Positions 6,719 to 14,195 of a stretch of 64,000 nt of DNA are shown one piece after another; position 1 is the stretch's first letter; each line of letters opens with the position of its first letter. A program made the position numbers and the translations under genes. The notes beneath the pieces were generated by a model, which had not been told where the DNA came from, did no database searches, and saw only the letters and a program-made list of their open reading frames with translations. Source of the DNA: Gilliamella sp. wkB308 (lineage in GTDB: Bacteria > Pseudomonadota > Gammaproteobacteria > Enterobacterales > Orbaceae); assembly GCF_001690185.1 (NCBI RefSeq), contig NZ_LZGN01000022.1, positions 62,001-126,000 on the forward strand, written 5' to 3'.

Positions 6719-7557
6719 GCAGTGTTTTATTAAAATCTCTAAAACTGGCAGAGATTGACCTCGAAAACAGCGTTAACGGTTTAGGTAGATTGGACGGGGT
6801 TACGGTTGTTGAATCGGTAGGTCATTGTGAACAACATGGAGAGTACAAAAAATGGTCTAGAAAATTGGCTGTTTTGTCCTCAATAAAAACCGAAACCGTT
6901 TGTCCGAAATGCGCCAAAAACAGGGTTGATCTGATTAAACAGCAGATCGACGACGAGCTGAAACAAACCAAAAATTTAGAAATCGATCGCCTAATGTCGT
7001 TGGCAAATATTACGCCCAGATTTAAAAACTGCACGTTTGAAAATTATTATCCGCCTAACCCGTCTGCGGAGAAAAATCTACGGCTGTGTAGAGCGTTCGC
7101 CGATAAATGGCTGGACCGATTAAAAAACGGTGGCGGGATGGTAATGATCGGCTCTCCCGGTACAGGAAAAAATCATCTGGCTGTATCAATTGTCAAAACA
7201 GTGATTGAGAAACACCAACACAGTGCGGTAATAACCTCAGTAAATAAAATTATTCGGGAGTTTCGATCGACGTGGGGGAGCAACTCCGCGAAATCTGAAA
7301 CCGATGTAATTAATCATTTTTCAACCCCTCAATTGTTAGTTATTGACGAGGTGGGCGTACAGTACGGGACCAACTCAGAGCAGATGATCATATTCGAGAT
7401 TATTAACACTCGCTACGAACAAATGCGCCCGACAATTCTAATTAGCAACGAGACACGTGAACGACTAGCCGAAATTATCGGCGAGCGAGTAATTGACCGA
7501 ATGCGGGACGGTGGAGGGGTGGAAATTGTCTTCAACTGGGAGAGTTATAGGCAGTAA
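6715..7557 (+). CDS. DnaC-like helicase loader ATPase
   Basis: 280-residue AAA+ protein. Cys38, His41, Cys63 and Cys66 form a likely N-terminal zinc site. The Walker A GSPGTGKN (146-153) ends in Asn as in E. coli DnaC, and Walker B is LLVIDEVG near 207-214. A sensor-like ILISNET stretch lies near 242 and an Arg-rich ERVIDRMRDGG near 258. DnaC proteins load DnaB at the origin. The start overlaps the initiator stop (ATGA), consistent with coupled production of the two replication proteins. The host helicase would be the loading substrate. Confidence 0.9.
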   Translation: MSSVLLKSLKLAEIDLENSVNGLGRLDGVTVVESVGHCEQHGEYKKWSRKLAVLSSIKTETVCPKCAKNRVDLIKQQIDDELKQTKNLEIDRLMSLANITPRFKNCTFENYYPPNPSAEKNLRLCRAFADKWLDRLKNGGGMVMIGSPGTGKNHLAVSIVKTVIEKHQHSAVITSVNKIIREFRSTWGSNSAKSETDVINHFSTPQLLVIDEVGVQYGTNSEQMIIFEIINTRYEQMRPTILISNETRERLAEIIGERVIDRMRDGGGVEIVFNWESYRQ

Positions 7558-7594
7558 AAACTGGGTGAATCATTGCAAACTGGGGCAATATCAC

Positions 7595-7762
7595 ATGCTG
7601 GACAAAATCGCCCACGACTACGTGGTAGCGATTAGAAAACCCGGCTCGAATGTCGCAAAAATTAAATACGACATGAAAACACGGGCTGAAAAATTAACAG
7701 AAATTGAACGAGAAAAATTGAGAGGTTTTATACAAAAATGGCTGAGCAAAATGAAATCCTAG
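7595..7762 (+). CDS. Small basic early protein, unknown function (start uncertain)
   Basis: The frame is open from inside the loader gene, but the first well-placed ATG outside it is at 7595, giving 55 residues (begins MLDKIAHDYV). It is Lys-rich with an amphipathic KTRAEKLTEIEREKL helix. GGGGC lies 9 nt upstream. A longer form starting within the loader gene cannot be excluded. It overlaps the next gene by 25 bp. Confidence 0.4.
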   Translation: MLDKIAHDYVVAIRKPGSNVAKIKYDMKTRAEKLTEIEREKLRGFIQKWLSKMKS

Positions 7763-7950
7763 TTAATATCGATTTATTACACGATGTTGCAGATAGATTA
7801 GATGAATTAATCGCTGATTATAAACAAAAATTTAACGGTTACGTAAAATGTGGGCGGTGGAATGAAAATTTAAATGATCTGATTGCAACATACAATGCTA
7901 TTGCGTTGTTAATAGATAGAAAACCAATAAAAAAAATCAAAAAAACATAA
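7738..7950 (+). CDS. Small early phage protein (70 aa), unknown function
   Basis: Mainly alpha-helical 70-residue protein with a heptad-like segment LLHDVADRLDELIADYKQKF and a basic C-terminal tail (KPIKKIKK). Its start overlaps the end of the preceding frame, typical of the compact early operon. No family recognised. Confidence 0.45.
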   Translation: MAEQNEILVNIDLLHDVADRLDELIADYKQKFNGYVKCGRWNENLNDLIATYNAIALLIDRKPIKKIKKT

Positions 7951-7970
7951 TGATAATGAGGATGCAAAAA

Positions 7971-8168
7971 ATGGCAAAAAAACAAAAATATATAATCACG
8001 GCAGACGTCAAAAAAAACTGGCAGGAGTGGGGCTATATTTGGCGCTGTAGTGACGAAAAAATGACTGAAAAATCATTAATTAAATCATTAGGGGTTGTCG
8101 GGCAGGGGTTTGCTCGTAATAGAGTGCCGGTTGAGGTGCGTAATTTTCAATGTGTGAGGGTTTCGTGA
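7971..8168 (+). CDS. Small basic early protein (65 aa), unknown function
   Basis: Started at the ATG at 7971 because GAGGA is well spaced before it; an upstream ATG at 7950 lacks a comparable site. The protein begins MAKKQKYIITADVKKNW and has several aromatic residues (WGYIWRC). It is basic and could bind nucleic acid, but no motif is diagnostic. Its stop overlaps the next ATG. Confidence 0.45.
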   Translation: MAKKQKYIITADVKKNWQEWGYIWRCSDEKMTEKSLIKSLGVVGQGFARNRVPVEVRNFQCVRVS

Positions 8169-8365
8169 TGAAAAATTTTATAGTTTCTATATTTTCAGTG
8201 TTGGAGATGTTGGCAACGTTGCTAATAGTGACATTTATTACTGGGTTTGTTGTTTTTATGTCAACGGTTATTGTTGTGTTGGAGTGTTTGGCGTTTATTG
8301 TCACGTTACCAATAACGGTATTTTTGGCGTTTATTGAGTTTAATAGACGTGATAAAAACAACTAA
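8168..8365 (+). CDS. Small two-segment membrane protein (65 aa)
   Basis: Begins at the ATG overlapping the upstream stop (TGATG) with GAGGG upstream. After the first few residues it is almost wholly hydrophobic, with two predicted membrane spans (about 4-28 and 30-54) and a charged tail FNRRDKNN. It is paired with another small membrane protein immediately downstream. Function unknown. Confidence 0.5.
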   Translation: MKNFIVSIFSVLEMLATLLIVTFITGFVVFMSTVIVVLECLAFIVTLPITVFLAFIEFNRRDKNN

Positions 8366-8381
8366 TCGATAGGCGTTAGTT

Positions 8382-8528
8382 ATGTACAAAATTTTAGCAA
8401 TTATTCTATTAATTTTTGCCTCAGTCACCAACCTATTGCCAGACGATAGGCAATTTGGGCAGGTTATTGTAGCGTTGTTAATGTCGATTATTTTCCTGTT
8501 GATGGATTTGGGCGAAAAATACAAATAA
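8382..8528 (+). CDS. Very small membrane protein (48 aa)
   Basis: ATG at 8382 to TAA at 8526-8528. It has a hydrophobic N-terminal segment (KILAIILLIFASV), a short polar turn around PDDRQFGQ, a second hydrophobic span (VIVALLMSIIFLLM) and a charged end. Colinear with the preceding small membrane gene, so probably part of the same operon. The function is unknown. Confidence 0.45.
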   Translation: MYKILAIILLIFASVTNLLPDDRQFGQVIVALLMSIIFLLMDLGEKYK

Positions 8529-8543
8529 ATTAGAGATTTTTAC

Positions 8544-8726
8544 ATGAAAAAAATTAACTGGTTTGACATTTTGAACGATTTAAACCGCTCCGGGATATCG
8601 GGGCGCGAGGTGGCTCGACGTTTAAACGTTAGCGCCTCAACCGTTATTTTGTGGAAAAACGGATCTACACCCAGCTACGATCGGGGGGTTAGGCTAATTG
8701 AAATGTGGGAACAATCACGGTGTTAA
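8544..8726 (+). CDS. Small HTH protein, paralogue of the gene at 10499
   Basis: 60 residues, almost wholly a helix-turn-helix: ISGREVARRLNVSASTVILWKNG, followed by SYDRGVRLIEMW. The same plan (W-x-x-I/L-x-D, A-R-R, S-x-V, x-Y-x-x-G-V-x-L-I-E-x-W) recurs in the protein at 10499-10738. It ends the rightward early operon. A role in controlling late transcription is possible from its position, but is not demonstrated. Confidence 0.6.
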   Translation: MKKINWFDILNDLNRSGISGREVARRLNVSASTVILWKNGSTPSYDRGVRLIEMWEQSRC

Positions 8727-8744
8727 TTTCTCTAATTTGAATGC

Positions 8745-8771
8745 AAAAAAAATCCCTCGCTATACGAGGGA
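8745..8771 (-). terminator. Intrinsic terminator after the leftward accessory gene
   Basis: On the minus strand TCCCTCG...CGAGGGA (7-bp stem, 5-nt loop) is followed by eight T. It ends the transcript of the gene at 8785-9054. Having its own terminator marks that gene as an independent unit. Confidence 0.85.
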
Positions 8772-8784
8772 CTGATATCTGATA

Positions 8785-9054
8785 TTAATAATTTCGCCAA
8801 CGTTCGTTGTAATCTACAACTAAATTGCCTATTTTGTTCTCGACGTCAATTTTTAGGCGGTGACAGTCAGACAGTGTTACAACTATCCCCTCAGGATGCT
8901 CATAACAGGTACTCACGTCACTATCAACAGGATAGAGAGTTCCAAACCCCGCAGTATCTAGACGTGTAACGGGGTAACCATCGTTAGCGTATAGTAGCGA
9001 AACATTACCGTCTGCGTTTAATTTTCCGTAAACCTCGTTTATTTGTGTGTTCAT
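8785..9054 (-). CDS. Independently transcribed accessory protein (89 aa), unknown function
   Basis: Soluble acidic protein with alternating hydrophobic residues suggesting a mostly beta fold (GNVSLLYANDGYPVTRL, EGIVVTLSDCHRLKIDV, IGNLVVDYNERW). It is transcribed against the surrounding rightward genes, has its own terminator, and is divergent from an HTH regulator across a palindrome-rich region. This is the usual layout of a moron expressed in the lysogen. No family recognised. Confidence 0.6.
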   Translation of the reverse strand: MNTQINEVYGKLNADGNVSLLYANDGYPVTRLDTAGFGTLYPVDSDVSTCYEHPEGIVVTLSDCHRLKIDVENKIGNLVVDYNERWRNY

Positions 9055-9125
9055 AATTCAATCTCCATTTTTCAAATTTTAAATAAATCACTGTATAGTT
9101 AGCGATGTAATATCATTTTATTAAT

Positions 9126-9259
9126 ATGCCCAATGGGCGTAATCTGATGTTGGAGTGAATTTTATACGCCCATTGGGCGTGTGTCAATAATTATTTTTTA
9201 GCATTTTGTGCTGTAAAAAAATTGTAAAAATTTTGTTGACACTAACGCCCAACGGGCAT
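9126..9259. promoter_or_regulatory. Three-palindrome operator region of the accessory regulator
   Basis: Three 15-bp copies of (A)CGCCCA-N-TGGGCG(T)-type inverted repeats lie at 9126-9140, 9166-9180 (perfect) and 9245-9259. The starts are 40 and 79 bp apart, near whole multiples of the helical repeat. The motif is not related to the CI/Cro operators. The third copy occupies the spacer of the promoter for the HTH gene. Confidence 0.8.
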
Positions 9260-9264
9260 ATTAT
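9236..9264 (+). promoter_or_regulatory. Promoter of the accessory HTH regulator
   Basis: TTGACA (9236-9241), a 17-bp spacer, then TATTAT (9259-9264). This is nearly consensus, and the spacer holds an operator palindrome, predicting tight negative control, most simply by the regulator itself. Confidence 0.75.
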
Positions 9265-9299
9265 TGGAGGGGAATTTATATAACATGGAGATTTTTATT

Positions 9300-10097
9300 A
9301 TGAAAATTAATGATCATAATTTGATAGATGACGACGTTTTGAAAAAATTTTGTTCTATCAATTTTACGCAGAAAAAACCAAAAACTATAGATGACGCTCA
9401 GGCGGACAGTGATATCGTGAATTTTTTACTATCAAACGGCATTGATTCGGGTTCGAATAATTTTGTTTATTTGAGTTGTTTGTTGGGTCTGGTCAAATAC
9501 GCAATTATAAAAAATATTAACGATACCAACAGCTACGGGGTTGGTTATGCGGTCGGGACTATTTTTATGGCTAATAGAGCTGTAGGTAACCATGCGCGTA
9601 ACCGATTGAATGAACTATTTAACGCCAAGCGGCACGGCGATATATTTAAAATTTATTCGAATTATGTCGGTGTAATCGAGGCAATCGCCTACGCTAACAA
9701 AAAAATCAACCTATCGTATTTTTGTGACGAAATTTCGTTAATGTGCCGCGAATTAACAGACCCGCCTCCGTTTCACACGATATGGGATTGGGGATTTCAT
9801 ATAGGGTTGGAGTTCAATATTGGAACGAGCGAGTATACGGACGGGGCTGCGGCGAGACACATTGCTGCCGAGGAGGTAAAATCGGTTCGTGAGGATTTTG
9901 GACTAACTCAGAAACAATGCGCCGATATGGTTTACGTAGATGTTAGAACGTGGCAAAAATGGGAGTTAGGGGAGAGAAAAATGAACAGAGCGGTGTATCA
10001 GTTGTTTTGTTTGAAAACTAAAATCCTATACCCTAAATCACCCGGTCATGCGCGGTGGGTTATAAAATTCGGACAGAGCCTAGAGGATAACAAATAA
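9300..10097 (+). CDS. HTH-type regulator with C-terminal XRE-like domain
   Basis: 265 residues when started at the ATG at 9300 (GGAG 9 nt upstream); an ATG at 9285 is an alternative. The first 180 residues are an unrecognised, partly hydrophobic domain (YLSCLLGLVKYAI, GYAVGTIFMANRAVGNHARN). The C-terminal part has an HTH: VREDFGLTQKQCADMVYVDVRTWQKWE, then GERKMNRAVYQLF. This C-terminal arrangement occurs in phage regulators. Operator palindromes lie upstream and in its own promoter, so autorepression is likely. The larger N-terminal domain may sense a ligand or partner. Confidence 0.65.
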   Translation: MKINDHNLIDDDVLKKFCSINFTQKKPKTIDDAQADSDIVNFLLSNGIDSGSNNFVYLSCLLGLVKYAIIKNINDTNSYGVGYAVGTIFMANRAVGNHARNRLNELFNAKRHGDIFKIYSNYVGVIEAIAYANKKINLSYFCDEISLMCRELTDPPPFHTIWDWGFHIGLEFNIGTSEYTDGAAARHIAAEEVKSVREDFGLTQKQCADMVYVDVRTWQKWELGERKMNRAVYQLFCLKTKILYPKSPGHARWVIKFGQSLEDNK

Positions 10098-10233
10098 CAA
10101 TAACACAATAAAACACTCGTCTCTCGCACGCGCGCGCGTTAGGTATCCGTTTCGGGGACGAGGTGCTGGTAAAACAGCCGCCATGATTAGAGCCGAATAT
10201 TTATATTCTCTATTGGCTGAAAATAAAAATTGA
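10098..10233 (+). pseudogene. Possible remnant of a P-loop ATPase gene (no start codon)
   Basis: A frame open from 10084 to the TGA at 10231-10233 encodes RGRGAGKTAAM around 10153-10185, a good Walker A motif, followed by a helical tail IRAEYLYSLLAENKN. There is no ATG, GTG or TTG start ahead of the P-loop in this frame, so it is either a decayed gene end or chance. An alternating CG run lies at 10127-10138. The coding tail ends exactly on the -35 of the downstream promoter. Confidence 0.25.
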
Positions 10234-10257
10234 CATAACGAGAATATCCGATAATAT
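10230..10257 (+). promoter_or_regulatory. Candidate late promoter (pR'-like)
   Basis: TTGACA (10230-10235) and TAATAT (10252-10257) with a 16-bp spacer. It faces the structural operon, and the first element downstream is a strong terminator. Confidence 0.65.
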
Positions 10258-10263
10258 GGTTTA

Positions 10264-10352
10264 GACATTAAATAGCAGATTTTACTAGGTATAGCTGTTG
10301 TTTTTTGTACTCCATTTTTTTCATGCGCATATTAACCTATGCGCATTTTTTT
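10264..10352 (+). ncRNA. Predicted short leader RNA from the late promoter
   Basis: A transcript starting about 7 nt after the -10 and ending at the T tract would be roughly 85-90 nt, with no open reading frame of note. This resembles the lambda 6S leader RNA made when the Q antiterminator is absent. Existence is inferred from the promoter and terminator only. Confidence 0.4.
10323..10352 (+). terminator. Strong intrinsic terminator (tR'-like)
   Basis: A 9-bp perfect stem ATGCGCATA/TATGCGCAT with a 6-nt loop, followed by seven T. It lies between the late promoter and the first late gene, so late expression should need antitermination. Confidence 0.9.
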
Positions 10353-10498
10353 ATATCCAATCATCAGTTAATCACTAATCTAATTTACCCCACCCTGTAA
10401 TTCACCCATGCACCACACGAAAACGATCGGGATTGTGAACGGCTCGTTGTGTTATAAACACCCTGCAAATTAAAAATATAGCCGAGGACGGGGTGTGA
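10353..10498. other. Gap before the late operon
   Basis: No gene, strong hairpin or repeat was recognised here. It contains the presumed untranslated leader of the structural operon. GGGG just before 10499 can serve as the ribosome-binding site of the first late gene. Confidence 0.4.
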
Positions 10499-10738
10499 GT
10501 GAGGATAGATTGGTCTCGTATAATCAACGATATATTGCGTAGCGATAGCTCAATGACGTTCGAACGAATAGCCCGACGGATAGGGATTAGTAAAACGTCA
10601 GTTATACGTATGCGATCGTTTGATATTGAGCCTAAATATTCTACAGGTGTAGCACTAATTGAACAGTGGCGTAAATCAATCAACCACCCTAACGCAACTC
10701 CGCCGACGCTATTTAACAGGAGAAAAAACCATGTCTAA
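10499..10738 (+). CDS. Small HTH protein at the head of the late operon, paralogue of the gene at 8544
   Basis: 79 residues from a GTG start. The N-terminal 60 residues align by eye with the 8544 product: W-x-x-I-x-x-D near the start, an HTH IARRIGISKTSVIRM, and YSTGVALIEQW. A further 17-residue tail follows. Being the first gene after the late promoter and terminator, it could be a DNA-binding regulator or a packaging accessory. The two paralogues bracket the accessory island. It overlaps the next gene by 8 bp. Confidence 0.6.
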   Translation: MRIDWSRIINDILRSDSSMTFERIARRIGISKTSVIRMRSFDIEPKYSTGVALIEQWRKSINHPNATPPTLFNRRKNHV

Positions 10739-11153
10739 ACAGCAAACACAACGCATTGAAACTCCCGGCTCGACCAGTGACGAGTTAAATCATTCACAGG
10801 AACAGGTAACCCAAATTGAGGACAAAATAAAAACGATTGACGAGGCTATCGCTAAATACCAATTGACCGTTGATAGTGAGACAGCAACAGACGAGGACAA
10901 ACAGCGAGCGCAGACGTGTATCAATGATTTACTCGATACAAAATCGCTAATCGAAAACTCGTTAGGTGAGGCTACCGCAGCACTGGACGCAATTAAATCA
11001 CAGGTGCAGACACAGGCGGCACATGCTCGTAATATCGATTTGACAGGCATCAACGTTAATGAACGTAAAAACACCCCTCTCAATTCTCCGGGCGTGAAAT
11101 TAACAGAACGAGGTTATGTTGTCGGCTCTAAAAACGGGAGTAAAAAATCATGA
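10731..11153 (+). CDS. Late-operon protein with coiled coil (140 aa)
   Basis: Start at the ATG at 10731 preceded by AGGAGA. Residues about 20-100 are a predicted helical coiled coil (SQEQVTQIEDKIKTIDEAIAK and later a long Lys/Glu/Ala/Leu stretch), and the C-terminal end is Gly/Ser/Lys-rich. It overlaps the next gene start (ATGA). It lies just upstream of the portal gene; a minor virion or assembly role is a guess from position. Confidence 0.5.
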   Translation: MSKQQTQRIETPGSTSDELNHSQEQVTQIEDKIKTIDEAIAKYQLTVDSETATDEDKQRAQTCINDLLDTKSLIENSLGEATAALDAIKSQVQTQAAHARNIDLTGINVNERKNTPLNSPGVKLTERGYVVGSKNGSKKS

Positions 11154-11425
11154 GCGGTCGAGGAATTGGGCGAGTGGTAGGCAAAATGCTGGGACCAGCC
11201 GGTAAAATGGCTAACGAATTGTTAGGAGGCGGCAGCAACGGACCCGCTAAAATTGTTAACAATATCACGCCCCCACAGGATACCGCTCAAGAAGAAGTTG
11301 ATAAAAAACAGATGGTTGCAAATGCCGCGTTAGCCAGAAAAAAAAATCGTAGTTTGTTATCTACGGGTGCGACAACATCAGATGTCGGAACGGCGCAGGT
11401 GGCTAAAAAATTACTAGGTGAATAG
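11150..11425 (+). CDS. Small Gly/Ala-rich late protein upstream of the portal
   Basis: 91 residues. A basic Gly-rich N terminus (MSGRGIGRVVGKMLGPAGKMANELLGGG) is followed by a Pro/Gln linker (TPPQDTAQEEV) and a helical Lys/Ala region. The stop immediately abuts the portal ATG. Similar short Gly-rich proteins precede portals in T7-like temperate phages, but I cannot assign a role. Confidence 0.5.
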   Translation: MSGRGIGRVVGKMLGPAGKMANELLGGGSNGPAKIVNNITPPQDTAQEEVDKKQMVANAALARKKNRSLLSTGATTSDVGTAQVAKKLLGE

Positions 11426-13021
11426 ATGACCCAGCAGACAGCGGATAAAATTATTGAGCGCTCCAACAAACTGCGCAGTGAGAGAGCGGCATTAGAAACA
11501 GTTTGGCTTGACTGCTATAACCATACGTTCCCGATACGGGCGTCGGGTTTGTCGGGTCATGTTTTTAGTGCTGACCAATCCAAAAACAGGGTCGCCGATC
11601 TGCTAACCACCGAGGGGACACGAGGCACACGAGATATTGCCTCAATCATTGTTGGAGGCATGACCCCAGCTAATGCGCGTTGGTTTGATTTGGTTATTGA
11701 CGACGTGGACAACGACGAGGCAGAGGCGCTACAACGAGCGTCTGAAATTATATTTAAAAAAATTCACTCCTCTAATTACGACAGTGAGGCAGTGGAGAGT
11801 ATGATCGATAATGTTGTCGCCGGTCAATCTGCAACCTATATCACGGATAACGAGGACGGTACGGGATACTCGTTTGAACAGTGGAATCTAGCCGATGTGT
11901 TTGTTTCGTCAACGCGTCGGGACGGCGTTATCGATACGATTTATCATTGTTACTCAATGACTGCCGAGCAGGCGGTGACTGAATTTGGTAACGAGGTTAG
12001 CGCTAAAATTCAATCGGACGCAGCTAAAAAACCGAATACGATTTACAAATTTATTCACTATATCGCACCTCGTACCGATTATGTGCCGGGGTCGCCGTTT
12101 CAACGCGATATGCCGTTTCTCAGCTACCATATTGACGTTGATAATAAAAAAATTATACGGGAGAGCGGATATCATGAGTTTCCCGTGTGTTTCCCTCGCT
12201 GGCAACGACAACGAGAGAGCGCGTACGGTGTCGGGCTGGTCTATGATGCGCTGCCCGCTATCAAAGAGTTAAATGAGCTAAAACGGTTAGAAAAGTTAGG
12301 TTTAAGTATTGCCGCTGCTGGTATGTGGGTTGCGCAGGATGATGGTGTATTTAACCCCGACATGATGTCTATTGAGGGTGGCGGCATAGTGTTAGCTGCA
12401 TCAACGGATCACATCAAACCACTGTCATCGTCGAGTAATTTTAATGTGACGTTCTCACAGGAGGATCGATTACAAAACGAGATACGAGCTACATTGATGG
12501 CGGATCAACTCCCCCCGATTGATAGTGGTGTACGTACAGCCACTGAGTTTCACGTTAGATTGCAATATCTGCGACAGTTGTTAGGACCCGTTTTTGGTCG
12601 GCTCAATTCTGAGTGGTTACAGGTTTTAGTTCTGCGTTGTTTTGGTATAGCGTTTCGTAACGGTTGGATAGAGTTACCGGAAACATTATCAGAACGAGCC
12701 TACAACATAAAATATTTATCCCCACTGGCACAGGCGCAACGAGAATCACAAATTGCAGCAATAGAGCGTTTTATTGGGCAGGTTGGCGGTGTTATGCAGA
12801 TAGCCCCGTCGGCGGTCGATAACATTGATACTGACGAGGCGGTACGACAGTTAGCCGAAAAACAAAATATTGTAGATATTATACGAAATCCGCAGGAGGT
12901 AAAAAAATTGAGAGAGGAGAGAGCCAGAGCAGCAGAGGCGCAGGAGATGCAGGCAATGCAAAATCAGATAGGTATGGTTAGCGCAACCGAACAGGCGAGG
13001 GCTGATGCTCATGCCAATTAA
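11426..13021 (+). CDS. Portal protein (T7-like head-to-tail connector)
   Basis: 531 residues, the usual size of the T7 gp8 head-to-tail connector family (535 in T7). The N terminus has an RSERAALETVWLDCYNHTFP segment; LTTEGTRGTRDIASIIVGGMTPANARWFDL follows near residue 52-85 in pieces typical of this family. A conserved stretch near 255-290 (FPRWQ..ESAYGVG, ALPAIKELN) and a C-terminal helical, Gln/Ala-rich tail complete it. Twelve copies form the DNA channel at the head vertex. The position directly before scaffold and capsid supports the call. Confidence 0.93.
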   Translation: MTQQTADKIIERSNKLRSERAALETVWLDCYNHTFPIRASGLSGHVFSADQSKNRVADLLTTEGTRGTRDIASIIVGGMTPANARWFDLVIDDVDNDEAEALQRASEIIFKKIHSSNYDSEAVESMIDNVVAGQSATYITDNEDGTGYSFEQWNLADVFVSSTRRDGVIDTIYHCYSMTAEQAVTEFGNEVSAKIQSDAAKKPNTIYKFIHYIAPRTDYVPGSPFQRDMPFLSYHIDVDNKKIIRESGYHEFPVCFPRWQRQRESAYGVGLVYDALPAIKELNELKRLEKLGLSIAAAGMWVAQDDGVFNPDMMSIEGGGIVLAASTDHIKPLSSSSNFNVTFSQEDRLQNEIRATLMADQLPPIDSGVRTATEFHVRLQYLRQLLGPVFGRLNSEWLQVLVLRCFGIAFRNGWIELPETLSERAYNIKYLSPLAQAQRESQIAAIERFIGQVGGVMQIAPSAVDNIDTDEAVRQLAEKQNIVDIIRNPQEVKKLREERARAAEAQEMQAMQNQIGMVSATEQARADAHAN

Positions 13022-13241
13022 TCAAATTTGTTTTGAATACGAGAAATTATTCGGGTTACCTCAGTCGGCAGGTTTAGAGGTAATGCATGATCTGATGAAA
13101 AAATTCGGACACGCCAACGGTGAATTTATTGCAAACGATCCGGGCGGACGAGAAACAGCGTACAGATTGGGGCAGGCATCCGTTATCAAACACATCATTG
13201 CTCAAATCAATATAGCAAAAAAAAACACTGAGGAAAAATAA
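13011..13241 (+). CDS. Small late protein between portal and scaffold (Bbp19-like)
   Basis: 76 residues from the ATG at 13011, which has GAGGG 9 nt upstream; an ATG two codons earlier is possible. The pattern GREtAYRLGQASVIKHI in the second half resembles the G-x-R-x3-x-L-G signature of the small Bbp19-type proteins at the same place in Bordetella BPP-1-like podoviruses. The role in the virion is not known. It overlaps the portal gene end by 11 bp. Confidence 0.5.
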   Translation: MPINQICFEYEKLFGLPQSAGLEVMHDLMKKFGHANGEFIANDPGGRETAYRLGQASVIKHIIAQINIAKKNTEEK

Positions 13242-13243
13242 AA

Positions 13244-14149
13244 ATGTTTACAGGAATTAAATATGAATTACAAAATTTGGATAATGTCGGCGGTAGTGAT
13301 GCTGGGGGGATGGGAGCCGTGTCTACTGACACCACCACGGTGGATAATTCGCTATCTACTGGTGAGGCTCAGGGGCAACCAGCGCCAGAAACTCAACCGT
13401 CGATGCTCTCATCGGCTCAAAATGATCAGGCTGGAGAAAATCAGACCACGGATGAACTCCTCGCGTTCCCGGATAAATATACTGTAAAAAACCCGGACGG
13501 AACAGTTAACCGCGACGAATCGACCCGTAAACTGTTAGAGGGATACAAACACCTATCTAAAAAAATGGGCGAAACTGGCGGAATTGTGCCAGACAATCCG
13601 GACGGGTATAAAATCGATTTCAAACCAGCGGATCTAGGATTACCGGAAAACCTCACCCCCGAAATGGTAAAAAACGATGAGGATTTTAAAAAATTCGCTG
13701 AGCAGGCTCACGGGTTAGGTTTTACTAATGAACAGATTAATCTGGTTGCTAGTAAATATTTAGAGGTCATTAATAGTGCGCTGGATCGTCGAGATGAAAA
13801 TGATATGAACGCCTGCCGAGAGGAATTGATGAAAACGTGGACTAATCAGGGCGAACTTGACGCAGGACTAAAAAATGCCGTGAGAGCGTTTAATCATTTT
13901 GCCTCAGAGCAGGATCGAGGGCTGATTGATGTCATAGGGAATAATCCAATAGTGGTACGTCTGTTGGCAAATATCGGGGCTACTATGCGCGAGGATTCAC
14001 CCGTTAGAAATGCCCAGCCGATGGAATCGAGAGAAACTATTGCATCATTAATGTCATCTGAGGCGTACATGAATCCTAAACACCCCGAACATGATGCCGT
14101 GTATCGACAGGTTACCAACTACTACCAACGAGCCGTTGGTGATGATTAA
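13244..14149 (+). CDS. Scaffold (capsid assembly) protein
   Basis: 301 residues, acidic, rich in Glu, Asp, Gln and Pro, with low-complexity N-terminal 75 residues and a helical C-terminal part, as in T7 gp9-type scaffolds. A block LAFPDKYTVKNPDGTVNRDESTRKL near 70-95 and PDNPDGYKIDF near 115 are typical of the podoviral scaffold family. It sits between portal and major capsid genes, the conserved T7 order. Scaffolds guide procapsid assembly and leave before packaging. A terminator follows directly. Confidence 0.88.
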   Translation: MFTGIKYELQNLDNVGGSDAGGMGAVSTDTTTVDNSLSTGEAQGQPAPETQPSMLSSAQNDQAGENQTTDELLAFPDKYTVKNPDGTVNRDESTRKLLEGYKHLSKKMGETGGIVPDNPDGYKIDFKPADLGLPENLTPEMVKNDEDFKKFAEQAHGLGFTNEQINLVASKYLEVINSALDRRDENDMNACREELMKTWTNQGELDAGLKNAVRAFNHFASEQDRGLIDVIGNNPIVVRLLANIGATMREDSPVRNAQPMESRETIASLMSSEAYMNPKHPEHDAVYRQVTNYYQRAVGDD

Positions 14150-14157
14150 ACCGCATA

Positions 14158-14181
14158 AACCGCTTTTGTAGCGGTTTTTTT
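14158..14181 (+). terminator. Intrinsic terminator between scaffold and capsid genes
   Basis: AACCGC/GCGGTT stem, 7-nt loop and six to seven T. Placed inside the structural operon, it would lower or separate capsid transcription unless read through. T7 has a comparable terminator after its capsid gene rather than before. Confidence 0.8.
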
Positions 14182-14195
14182 ATCTCATTTCATTT

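Noticed and set aside
10080-10268. Minus-strand 62-codon frame in the accessory gap
   Set aside because: Low-complexity Ala/Arg-Pro content from the CG-rich run, with no ribosome site; it overlaps the late promoter.
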